From Spirogloea muscicola (taxonomy: Eukaryota; Streptophyta; Zygnematophyceae; Spirogloeales; Spirogloeaceae): a DNA stretch of 45,020 bases. Both the position numbers and the translations under genes were made by a program. The notes beneath the pieces were generated by a model. It did not search any database and was not told the DNA's origin. It saw only the letters and a list, made by a program, of their open reading frames with translations. The stretch lies in NCBI GenBank assembly GCA_009602725.1, contig WELB01000057.1, positions 323,310-368,329 of the forward strand, given 5' to 3'. Shown in pieces: positions 1 to 10,216 of the stretch (position 1 is its first letter; each line of letters begins with the position of its first letter).

Positions 1-72
<72 letters not shown>
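1..72. repeat. 72-base homopolymer A at window edge
   Basis: Seventy-two consecutive A residues directly abut a very GC-rich coding stretch (GCG/GCC codons from 73). The downstream threonine deaminase frame stays open back to base 73, so the missing N-terminus should lie where the A run sits. I read this as a contig-edge or assembly filler rather than a genomic feature, but an inserted poly-A tract cannot be excluded. Confidence 0.8.
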
Positions 73-73
<1 letters not shown>

Positions 74-3000
74 CGGCGGCGGCCGCGGCCGCGGCGGCGG
101 CCTGCCCGCCGGACCCCTCGCTGTCTGCCATGGGCTACCTGCGCCGCATCCTCACGTCGCGCGTCTACGACCTGGCCATGGAGTCGCCGCTGGAGCTGGC
201 GCCCAAGCTGAGCGAGCGCGTGCGCGCCCGCGTCCTCCTCAAGCGCGAGGACATGCAGCAGGTCGCGCCGTGCACCGGCTCCGAAACCCCTAAACCCGCA
301 ACGCGGCTGAGGCTGCGGCCTCGATAGTGGGCTGCCTGACTGGTGCGGGGGCTCAGGCCAGCCCCGACTGCGTCCGAGGCCGTTGGCTCCACGTTAGGCC
401 CGACGGGAGGGCGCCGTTGTCGCAGCGCTGCCAGAGGGACCGATCGTCTGGAGCTCAAGAGCAGAGGAGTTGGGGTCTTCTCTGTCCTTGGTCGTAATTC
501 TCCAGGATTCAGGATTTAGGTGTTAACACAAATCTTAAGGTTTTGGGTCTTAGGTGTTAATAAGAACCTTAGAGAAATTTGCTCTTGATGACTCCTAATG
601 ACGCGACTGCAACTGTCTGCGCCCTGCTGACGCCTCTCTGCGCATCCGCCAGGTGTTCTCGTTCAAGCTGCGCGGCGCGTACAACATGATGGCGCAGCTG
701 CCGCCCGAGCAGCTGGCGCGCGGCGTCATCTGCTCCTCGGCGGGCAACCACGCGCAGGGCGTGGCGCTGTCGGCGCGCGTCCTCGGCTGCAGCGCCGTCG
801 TCGCCATGCCCGTCACGACGCCGGAGATCAAGTGGCTGTCAGTGGAGCGCCTGGGCGCCGCTGTCGTGCTTGTTGGTGACAGCTACGACGAGACGCAGGC
901 AAGCTCGTCCTGGTGCCCCACCACACTGTAATTCATCGACCAGATTGGCATCTACTGTGAAGCAGCTGACATTGCTGACTGTCATTTGGAAAAAGTACGT
1001 GCCAACCGCTACCAGGACCTGTGTTTGGCCTTTTGACTTGCCCATACTACTCGCACGATGCAAGACCTCTCGTAGTCTCCTTGAGCCCCAGCGCTCCTCC
1101 GTCCCAGTGACCCCACGTTGCAATCCCCAAAGCGGAGGCGCTCATGGGTTGCCGCGGTTGCACAGGCGTACGCGATGCGGAGGGGAGAGGAGGAGGGGCG
1201 GGTGTTCATCCCGCCGTTCGACCACCCCGACGTGATTGCCGGGCAGGGGACCGTCGGCCTGGAGATTGTGCGCCAGCACCCGGGGCCCCTCCACGCCATC
1301 TTCGTGCCCGTGGGCGGCGGCGGCCTCATCGCCGGCATCGCGGCCTATGTCAAGCGCCTCAGGCCCGAGGTTGGACCCTGTTAAGAGATCTCAAGGGTCA
1401 TGATGGAGGCTCAGATTTTGGATCCTGTTTGAGCGTAAGTGATATTGAGCTCAATCGGTGTCCACAGTGGCAGCCTTAACCTGCCGGATCAGGGCAACAT
1501 GAGAGCTCCAGCTTTCATCAAAGTGCGATCCTGATGTATCTGTAAGGGTTGCTCGCCTGCAAGGTGCGCATCATTGGCGTCGAGCCTGCGGATGCCAACG
1601 CCATGGCTCTCTCCCTCCACCACGGGCGGCGGGTGCAGCTGGAGCAGGTTGGCGGCTTTGCCGACGGCGTGGCAGTCAAGATGGTCGGCAAGGAGACGTT
1701 CCGCCTCTGCCAAGAGCTGCTGGACGGCGTCGTACTCGTTGGCAGGGACGCCATCTGCGCTTCCATCAAGGTAGAAGATCCTCTGAGCAGGACATTCGTT
1801 TGATATGCTATTAGGTTTGCTATTACGTGTACACCAACTTCCAGTGGTGGGGTGCTTGATGCACGTAACGTGCTCGTCGGATGGACTTTAGGACATGTTT
1901 GAAGAGACGCGGAGCATTCTGGAGCCAGCCGGGGCGCTGGCGCTGGCGGGGGCCAAAGCGTACTGCACCTACTATGGCCTGGAGGGCGAGGCTGTGGTTG
2001 CCGTAACCAGCGGTGCCAACATGAATTTCGACCGCCTGCGGCTCATCACAGAGCTGGCGAACGTAGGGGCGCGACGGGAGGCCGTGCTTGCGACGTCCAT
2101 GCCGGAAATCCCAGGGTCGTTCAAGACCTTTGCATCTATGGTATATGCAGGAGATTGAAGAGGCTTTGCAACCAGATCTACATCCACTGCTGCCATCTGC
2201 GATCCTTGCTTGTAGCATGTCTTTGCCAGATGCTCTCAGCAAAAAAAATCTAGACATGAACGTCGGCTTTTGATTCGCGTGTTGCCACTGCCCTGCCTCC
2301 TTAGGTGGGCCCGAAGCTGAGCATTACTGAATTTAAATACCGCTACGCTGACGACCGCGTGGCGCACGTCTTGTACAGGTGCAGGCTAAGCACCCAATCC
2401 GCGTGACATGTGCTTACACTGCAAATAGGACATTATTAGTTGAGCTCTGTCTTGACCAGCGGAGACGACCATCAGACCTTTGTGATTGGCTGCTCCTGGC
2501 AGTGTGGGGGTTCACACTCAAGACGAGCTCGACGCACTCAAGGAGCGCATGATCACAGCTGGCCTGCCGACCGTGGACATGACCTCCAACGACTTGGCCA
2601 AGGATCATCTTCGCCATCTGGCAAGCCCTTGCATGCATAAAGTCTGCATAGAAGGGCAGCCCATATTCCTCCCAAGTTTTGCTTGAGGCCCACCACATTG
2701 AGGCTTTCCTGGGGCATAACTTAACCAGCAGTGGACAACGCATGTCTCAGTAGGTATGCTGGTCCTGACGATAGAAGCTTGTGCCGGCAGGTGGGCGGAA
2801 GAACGGACGTGCCAAATGAAACTCTGTACAGATTTGTTTTCCCAGAAAAGCCTGGCGCCTTGGCCAAGTTCTTGCATATGCTGAGCCCTAGATGGAATAT
2901 CACTTTATTCCATTATCGATCGCAGGTGAAGCTGTAATCAAGAAGTGGCCAATTTCCTGACATTGATCCTCACAAACATACTGCACACTCTGACTTCGAC

Positions 3001-3299
3001 ATAAGTGTAGCTGATCTTACTACAACACTGTCTAACCTGCTGGATGCGCACTCTTAGTCGCAAACTGTATATTTTCCAGCTGTACTGAATTGCTGACTCC
3101 ATGCTTGCTCAACGTATATTCCTGATCAGAGTCATCCCTTCCTCTCCATGCTTGACAGGGGGAGATGGGTGCCAACTGCCTGGTTGGCTTGCAAGTTCCT
3201 GCCGATGAGGCAAGGGACTTTGAGTTGAGTGCGAATGCGTTGGGTTATGAGTATGAGAACGAGAGCGGCAACGAGGCCTTTCACATGTTCATGAGATGA
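73..3299 (+). CDS. OMR1: Biosynthetic threonine deaminase (threonine dehydratase), 5'-partial
   Basis: PLP enzyme converting threonine to 2-oxobutanoate, the first committed step of isoleucine synthesis; plastid-located in plants. Exons: 73-261, 653-898, 1166-1369, 1564-1770, 1892-2140, 2305-2378, 2503-2620, 2791-2925, 3159-3299, all in frame (501 residues counted from Met at 130). Visible motifs: [13 protein letters not shown] with the PLP-binding Lys, [30 protein letters not shown], and the glycine loop [12 protein letters not shown]. The C-terminal third holds two ACT-like regulatory segments (around [11 protein letters not shown] and [12 protein letters not shown]), as in isoleucine-inhibited enzymes. 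The Met at 130 is probably internal: the frame is open upstream (PPDPSLSA precedes it) and plant homologues carry a similar stretch plus a transit peptide there. Introns 2 and 7 appear to use GC donors (GCAAGC). The gene converges on the NAC gene. Confidence 0.93.
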
Positions 3300-3380
3300 T
3301 TGTAACATGTAGGGTCTGCAACTGCTGATGCTGGTGTTTGTCCTCTGTATGGCATGATGCTTTGAGGTTATCTTTTAAGA

Positions 3381-3410
3381 TTGAGAATAAGTTCATTGAG
3401 AATAAGTTCA
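3381..3410. repeat. Perfect 15-bp tandem duplication
   Basis: ttgagaataagttca occurs twice back to back (3381-3395 and 3396-3410), downstream of the deaminase stop codon and just ahead of the degenerate duplicated gene end. Confidence 0.9.
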
Positions 3411-3422
3411 AAACATGGGAGG

Positions 3423-3504
3423 GCTCTGAGGCCTTTGACATGGTACACAGCATCTTGTATATATTCTGCCGTTGCTGACACTGGGGTTTGCCCTGTCCAT
3501 GGCA
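3423..3504 (+). pseudogene. Degenerate duplicate of the threonine deaminase gene end
   Basis: Bases 3423-3504 resemble 3268-3353, which hold the last codons (EAFHMFMR) and the start of the 3' flank of the deaminase. Shared landmarks in order are gaggccttt-acatg, then gctga at about 40 bases, then ctggtgtttg/ctggggtttg, then the end atggca. The second copy no longer keeps the stop codon in place. It looks like an old local tandem duplication of roughly 80 bases with no coding role. Confidence 0.55.
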
Positions 3505-4725
3505 AGGATACCTCTGCCTGGAATAATCTATCCTTGAAAGGTACAAATCGTGCATCTATAGCACTTGCAGTCAACCTATACGAGATCTTACAGTTGCCTG
3601 TGCCCTCCACTCCCAACCCCTGATAGTCTCAATCTGTGACTGTGACTCTGCTGACATAGCAGCATTGACCTGATCGACACAGACGTTGATCTTATAGATT
3701 GATCTGCTGGCAGCCTTTGCAGTATGTCATACAGATGCAAAACAAGCACAGAGATAAATTGTGTAGGTGCCATTGTGCTCCCATGCAATGTTTCTTGGTG
3801 CCCTTTCTCTGACTTTCTGATTAAAATAGTCAGCCTGGTTTGGAGCAAGTCTGTCTTGTTATCAAACGGATGACTTTTGCTCTGTGTGGTGCTTCCAAGT
3901 TGCAGTCAACAATTGTTACACAACGCCTCACAACATGCGCCTCAGGTTATCTACCATCCCATCAAGCAGTTTATTAGCATATCCCCTATCCTTCCAGGTT
4001 GAGAAAGGTGTAAAGAGGCTCTTTGGTTTGGTACTTGTTACATCCTCCTCAAAGTCAATACACTCATGACCAATTTGCACCAAGATTGAGAACGACATGT
4101 TGAGGTCATAGGTGTCCAACGCAACAACTCACTGGTACAAATTGCTGTGCTTGCACAACAGCAGCTTCATTGTTGATCAACAAGGTCTACATACCCTCCA
4201 TTAGGCTACTCTAGTGGGCTACTTGGAGGCTCTGAGAACGAACTACTGATACTGAATAGACTTTGCAAAGCCCGGGCAGCTGAATATTTGAACTGGTGTG
4301 AAGGAGCTGCACTGAAGACTGAACCAGCGGTACATCAGCCTGCCTTGCTTTCATATATAACAGCAGGGAGAATGCATCTTCAAAGACTCAAAGTCCTTCC
4401 AATATATGCCTTCTCCTGACCAGAAGTGAAGCGCGAAATAGCTGGCGGTGCGTGCCGGCTAGGTCAGCATGATGCTGTTGCAAATTCCTTCACCTGCAGA
4501 CAGAACGGAACGACTGTTACTCAGAAGCAGGAATCGCAATGCTGCAGGAACTGAAGTCTGCAAGCCCATCAATGATCATATATCAGATCTCAAAATCCCG
4601 AGTACCCTCTGCTTTCCATAAGTCTGAGATAAGAAGGAATGCATCTACCGCTGTATCTACATCAACACATTGTACACGAACGGCAATGCTTCCTGTGGAC
4701 ACAGATGACCAAAGGTTCCTTCCAT

Positions 4726-7712
4726 TCATGCTGCAAAAGGCATGTGGCCAAGTGATGATACCTCTTGCAGGACTGGGAGGACAAGGAGAGCAAGATCAGG
4801 CCTGTCGCACGGGTTCATGTGCGTGCACTCAAGTGCAAGCACCGCCACCTTGAAAGCCTGCGCGACTTGCCACTCTCCACCCTCCGTGTCCAACACGCTT
4901 GCCAGGCTCTTGCTCTCCAAACCTCCCGAGACAGCTCGCTGGATGGCTCCCAGAGCAGCGGTTGGAGGCAACCCGGTCAGCAGCTGCAGGAGGATGATGC
5001 CAAACGAGTAGACATCCGATGCGGGGCCAAAAACGCCGGTCCTGGGTGTGTCAGGATCAAGATAAGGAGACACTGACGCTCCTCGGCCTCCAAGCCGCAT
5101 TCCATCCCGACCTGCTGGTGGTGATGTGACTGCGGCAAGATCAACGGGGCCTATGAAAGCCAACTTGCTCAGCTGCTCTTGCTGGGGCACGAGCTTGGAT
5201 CCGCTCATGCTCAGCTGGCTCGGCGTGTGCACAAGGAGTACAGTGGATGGCTTCAGCTTTTGGTGCAGCACTGGCGGAGAGCGCGAGTGCAGGTATGCCA
5301 AGGCCTCTGCAATCTCCGCCCCAATGGTGAGCCGTGTGCGCCAGTCCAGGGCTCGGAGGTGCTCCTGAAGGCTACCGCCCTGCACGGCTTCATAGACGAG
5401 GCAGCCCTCTGCAGGGCAGCAGCCAATGAGTGGGACGATGGCAGGGTGCTTCAGTGATGCCAGGTGCAAGATACTGGACGCGGCCCCTGGTGCTCTTATC
5501 CGCGCGCCATACTTCTTGACGATGACACTGCCGCCGTTCAGTGCGCCAAGGTACTCATTGCCGTACTCAGCATCCTCCAGAATCTTGCTGGCAAAGTCAG
5601 GCGTTGCGAAGTTGAGATCCTCAAGGGAGTACACAGAGCACCCATAAGCGTCCTGCTCGGACACTGCCGGCTCCGCCACACGTGCCAGGTCCTTGCTCTC
5701 ATCCACCTCAGCCGCGGGCTCCTCAAGCATACTGATCTTCACAGCCAGGGCCTCATTCTCCACAGAGTTAACATCGCTGTGCTCAACATTCCACACCTCC
5801 ACCATCTGCGCCGACGGCAAGAAGTTCCGAGTAACATCCTCGGCCTTCCCAAGAGCCTTCAGCTGACTAAGGTCAAGGTCAGAGCCACCAAAGTTAGCTG
5901 TGATAAAGTCCTTCTCAAGGCCCTTCTTCTCTGAAGGGCTGCCCGCAAGGGGGCTCTCCTTGGGACTGCTCAAGTCGTCAAGCTTCCGCTTGGCCTCACT
6001 TTGGCCCCATTTGCCAGCCTTGCCACTGAAGCCACTTCGGCCGCCGGCGCCACTAGCTCCACCCAGCTGCAGGCTGCTCTGCATGTTCTCGCCCAAAGCG
6101 GCCACGACGCCGGGCAAGCTCTGCACAGCTGTCGGCTTGCCCCTCGCCTCCAACACCTGCAGCTCCTCCTCCTGTCCCTCCTCCTCAACCTCCGCTGCGA
6201 CCTTGGCAACCGCCTCCACCTCCACATTGCCCACGACATCGTCCTCCTCCTCCACAACGCCCTCCTCGCCCTCAACTTCGTCCTCCTCCTCCACAGGCGC
6301 CGTCTGGCCAATGCGGATGCCCTCCACAAGCTGCCTCTCTCGGCTCTCCCTGTCAGCGAGCTGGCGGACAAAGAAGTCCTCAACCACAGCATCCAGGACT
6401 GTGACACCCATGACCCCCTTGCCTTTGCTACTTGCACTGGTAGCAGTGGATACGCCAGCCTTCGGTACTGTGATTGACGGCCCAGCCTGCAGCTGCAGCG
6501 ACTGGTAGTTGCCCGAGGAGGAGCCTCTGGACGGCGACGGCGACGACCCTCTGCCGCCGTTGCTGCCGCCACCACCATTGCTGCCGTCATGGCCTCCATG
6601 GCCATAGCCTCCTCCACCAAGATTACCATGCGAGGTGCCCCCACCAGAGTATGCATTACCCCCGTGGCTTGCACCTGGAGAGCCTGAGCCAGAGCCCTGG
6701 CCGCCGTCATCGCCATTGGTCACACCCTGCCGCTCCACTAGGCTCATGTCCTCCACATCCTCCCTCACAACCTTGCAGATTACCCACGCATTGCGGCCAC
6801 TTCGCTCGTCCTCCAGCATCTCCACATCCGATTTGAGCGTGTACTCGTACATCTTCCACTTCTCCTTGGCCTCGGCAGGGCCCTCCCTTGCCCCCGGCTG
6901 CTTGAAGCGAAACATGCGCCGCTCGGGCCTCGTACCATAGATTGGCTGCAGAGGAAGCTCCAACCAACGCGGTGACCATTAAGAAAGTCCTTTGACAAAT
7001 GGCGTCCACTTGCAAAGCTTACAATGCATGCTCAGGTAAACAAGTGCTTGGTTTGTCCAAGTCTGCGACCAGGTGTGAAGCAGGACGACCTCCAAGCAAG
7101 AGAAGCATACGATTAATTTGGTCATCTAAGCCTGCACAGCCAGCCCAAGGCGAAATTTCAGAAGGGGCAGCTAGCGCACCAGGAGCTCATTGAAGTTGGT
7201 CGCCTGACAACTCTCCTTCCAGCACGGAGGCTTGGTGTCACCAAGGCCCAGCGCACACTCTCGTCGCCTGCGCTTTTCACCAGTCCTATACTGCGGCCGT
7301 ACAAAGAAGTAGCCCACCAACCCCAGCATCCCCTTATCCACTGGTGCTATGAACAACCCTGCATCAAAGGACAATGCAAGTGACTGGCAAATCAGCTCTG
7401 GCCACGTAATTGCGTGTGCTTTTGAGCTCTGGTGCTTGCTTTATGGTTTTGACATTTTATAGCCAAATTGTTCATGAGTAGAAGGAGAGCTTGCCAACAC
7501 ATACCTGGGAGGAGCCACGGACGAGGTTTTGCAAGCAGATCCACTTCAGGGATGAGACCATCAGGGTCAGATATCTTGCGAAGTTGATATGCAAGGTACT
7601 GATTCAACTCTGCCTCATTGACACCTGCCTGCATGCCCTCAATCTTACGCCACAGCCACTCAAAGACTTCATGCTCCGTTGGGGTAAAGCGGATGCCCTT
7701 TGGCAATGCAGC
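4726..7712 (-). CDS. NAC-domain protein fused to a plant-type pseudokinase
   Basis: Exons (descending): 7712-7505, 7358-7180, 6945-4726; frame is kept throughout (868 residues plus stop from the first base of this set). The NAC DNA-binding domain is spread over all three: subdomain A-like LPKGIRFTPTEHEVFEWLW, B-like LIPEVDLLAKPRPWLLPG, C-like GYFFVRPQYRTGEKRRRRE with CWKESCQ, then D/E-like KWKMYEYTL and WVICKVVRED. A Gly/Ser-rich and acidic low-complexity linker follows. The last 301 residues (4729-5631) form a protein-kinase fold like those of plant U-box kinases: YSLEDLNFATPDF, VIVKKYG with the subdomain-II Lys, HPAIVPLIGCCP, SDVYSFGIILLQLLTG, NPCDRPDL. The catalytic loop reads HQKLKPST instead of HRDLKPxN, and the DFG site reads GPVDLA, so it should be a pseudokinase. 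NAC subdomains D/E and the kinase share one uninterrupted exon, so the fusion is not an artefact of exon joining. No ATG begins the first exon; the N-terminus lies upstream. Confidence 0.82.
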
Positions 7713-7781
7713 CTGCGGAGAAGTAGCGACACAGCTCCAGCATCATGAGAATGAAGTAGCACAAGGACACTGAACAGTCAC

Positions 7782-9361
7782 CTGCAAGTTGACCAATCTG
7801 ATGATCCTGATATAGAAGCTCACACAAAAATACATCAAGATCCGGGCTCACATTGGCCAGCATCTTGCTAGGATCCCCAGCCTGAGCCATCAGCAAGGCC
7901 TCCAGTCTCTCAGCCTTCACGAGTGCAGCCTTGGCATGCGCAAGGGCCTCATCACGCTCCTTGCTGCCAGCAAACACAGCGGGCCTCAGTCAATAGGGCA
8001 ACCTTCTTGGAGAAACCTTCTTCTTAGCAGCACAACCAACAGCTGTGAAAGTCATATGGATGTGCAAAAGATTGAGACGTGCAAAAAGCAGCAGTGCCGG
8101 GCTTTGCACCATGCCAAGTCGAGCAGCTGACGCTGAGCAGCGATCTGATTTTCTGTACGCGCCATGTACGTCAAGAATGGCAGCTCCAGGTGATTGCCAA
8201 AGCTCACTGGATGTGTGGGGTTCTGCACATGTTGGCATAGCATCTGTCTCAGCATATCATCAGCCACAAGCAGGACTCGTGCATTCAATAAAAGTCAAGG
8301 TCTTCCTCCAGTACTCCCTCATCCAGTATCGACGTATGTACACCTGTTATACCCTAAATTCCTTTCAGATATCACTCAGAGCTGACATCCTTGTGCTGTC
8401 AATCTGCCCGTGTGGTGCTGTATGCGATTTATCAGTCTACTAACACCAGAGACCAATCATGAGGGCAAGTATACCTGGAGAGGCGACGGCAGTGTCTGCC
8501 CAAACCCAAGGCCAGTCCCTTGCTCTGTAAGGCATGGATCCATAAAAGACCCTCCCTGGCGATGTTCAAAAGGGATCTGGAGGGGTCCACTGCCACTAAC
8601 AAACTCCTGGCCGAAATCTGTACCCACGCCCATTTCTGCAATCTCTAGCAACGTGTTAGACACCCGGCAAGGCAGCAAAATCGAAGAAAGCACCATCGAC
8701 AGCAGCCTACCAACCAAAGCAAAATACAGCCTTGCCAGTCCCTCTTGTATTGTGACATAGCAGGCAAGCTGTTCAAGCTGTTGAGGTACGAGAAAGTGTG
8801 GAGCACAGTGCCAAAGTACTGCAGTGAAGCGTAGATCTGAGGACCCGAGCCTAAACTTGCAAATCGGTGTATGGCCCCTTAGCAAGCGCAGAGATGCACC
8901 TGGAAAGTCCATCCAATTCTCCACTATGCCCATGCGCGGTTCTGTTCACACACAAAGGGCAACTCCCACTCAGCAGTGGTGGAACGCTGCAGTCAGGTGT
9001 TTGCTACGACTGTGTTGAACATGCTGTGGTGCAATGTAGCGTCTCATAAAGAGGCCGAAGCAAGCACCATTTGCGGCCAGCTTTGAGCCAGCCAGGAGCG
9101 CGCGTCAAGTCAGTCAGCCAGGCTGAGCGCTAGCTTCTGGAGATGAGCTGCAGCACCTGGCCTGTCGTCCTCTTGAGGAGGGTCGGCAGTATCATCCACG
9201 GTCATGCCCTGGGCGCAGTCGTCATCCAGCGAAACGCCGAGCATGGAGGCCACGGTGGCCACGCTCTTGCCCTTAGCATAGTCATGCGTCGCGCCCGGGA
9301 TGGCGACGGCGCCGGGGTACTCCTGTTTGGCGCTCACGCCCTGCCCCAGGCCGCTCCACAT
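7782..9361 (-). CDS. Uncharacterised exons, possible N-terminal part of the NAC-pseudokinase gene
   Basis: A phase-consistent chain of exons runs from ATG at 9361: 9361-9157, 8941-8900, 8836-8475, 8222-8110, 7963-7782. It encodes about 301 residues. I do not recognise a family. The start is MWSGLGQGVSAKQEYPG; the segment at about 8110-8222 is rich in Gln/Leu; the last exon is helical and coiled-coil-like (KERDEALAHAKAALVKAERL). Joining the last exon (donor at 7781, phase 1) to the NAC exon (acceptor at 7713, phase 0) breaks the frame by one base, and the implied intron is only 69 bases. Either the assembly has an indel, another splice site is used, or these are two genes. Within 8475-8836 a second frame also looks protein-like, so that exon is the least certain. 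An in-frame extension upstream of 9361 is Pro/Ala-rich and crosses an ambiguous base at 9452. Confidence 0.4.
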
Positions 9362-9844
9362 CGTGGCCTGCGCGGGCGACGGCGGCAGCGAGCGGCAGGC
9401 GCAGCACCGCCGGGACTCGGAGGGCAGCCGCCGGCTCGCGGCCGCCGCCGGNTGTGTCCCGCTTGCCGGCGCGGCGGGGGCAGCGCGGCCAGGCGTCGGG
9501 CCGGCGGGGCGGGCAAGCGAGGGGGGGGGCTTCTCCCCTCGCCCCAGCCGCGCAGCCAAGCGGGGAATCTTCCGCCACCTCCGCGCCGCCCTGCGTTTGA
9601 TCGAGTCCGTCGTCTAACGACTCGGGCCCCCTTGTGACCACCCGGTGAGGCCGCCCTGACGCACGACCTCGCTCATCGTCGCTTGCCCCGGGGGCTCGGT
9701 CGCTTGCGCTTACGCTGGCCCCTTGCAGACGTGCTTGGGCGACGCTAGGGCGGGCATTTTGCGTCGTCCGCTGGAAGACGCAGGAAGCACTCAGTACGAG
9801 AAGGGGCCAAGGGAAGCACAAAGAAAAACAAGCACAAAGAGAAC
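9362..9844. other. GC-rich 5' flank of the NAC region
   Basis: Very GC-rich up to about 9640 with one ambiguous base (n at 9452), then falling in GC. It probably holds the leader and promoter of the minus-strand gene starting near 9361. No TATA element or other site can be called with confidence. Confidence 0.4.
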
Positions 9845-10110
9845 TTGCACGCAATTATTCTGGGCTGGTCAATCACAGCCGTCGCCCTCCAATGAAGAAG
9901 TGGCTCTCCCAATGGGGGCAAGGGCTGTGAAAAGAAGAAAAGGGCTTGCCCATTGAGAAGGAAGAAGGAAGGGCTCGCTCATTGAGGATAGGGGCTGGAA
10001 AAAGCCAGCCCAAAAAAGGATTGACGAAGGTTCGAAGGGGCCAAATGACGGAGGGGCCTAAAGCGCTATGTCAGAATTGGAAGAGTTTATCGGATTCAGA
10101 CCTTAACATT
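9845..10110 (-). mobile_element. Retroelement 3'-flank fragment (repeat family)
   Basis: On the minus strand this contains the module shared with at least six other places: a ccccttcga stretch, then the core tttgggctggc, then further cagcccctatcctca and gagcgagc blocks. It carries two opposed copies of the gggctgg/ccagccc core (about 9863 and 10000). No coding remnant is visible in it. It lies immediately upstream of the best-preserved coding fragment at 10217, in the opposite orientation. Confidence 0.55.
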
Positions 10111-10216
10111 CCTTTCAGCTGGCATCTCACAGCTCACAGCCATTGCCTTCCAATGGAGAAGCTATTTAATTTTGGCCTACTTCCTAGCCCCTCGTAGATT
10201 AGTGCTTCCCCTAGTG

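Larger units (their letters stand above)
3300..4725. other. Intergenic, 3' flanks of two converging genes
   Basis: No convincing gene. It must contain the 3' untranslated regions of threonine deaminase (+) and of the NAC-pseudokinase gene (-). Two local duplications are visible: a perfect 15-base tandem repeat at 3381-3410, and a degenerate copy at 3423-3504 of the deaminase gene's end (3268-3353). Short reading frames of 60-104 codons on either strand lack family resemblance. Confidence 0.6.

Noticed and set aside
1-72. Poly-A tract as the tail of a processed pseudogene or retroelement
   Set aside because: It directly abuts an open coding frame that needs more N-terminal sequence, and nothing upstream is available; an assembly edge is simpler.
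5900-6716. Frames of 150-248 codons over the linker of the NAC-pseudokinase gene, both strands
   Set aside because: Low-complexity shadows (Ser/Arg/Leu-rich) of the Gly/Ser and acidic linker.
8475-8836. Alternative frame (YFGTVLHTFSYLNSLNSLPA) as the real exon
   Set aside because: It looks protein-like but runs into a stop and does not link in phase to the exons around it, whereas the chosen frame does; kept only as a caution.
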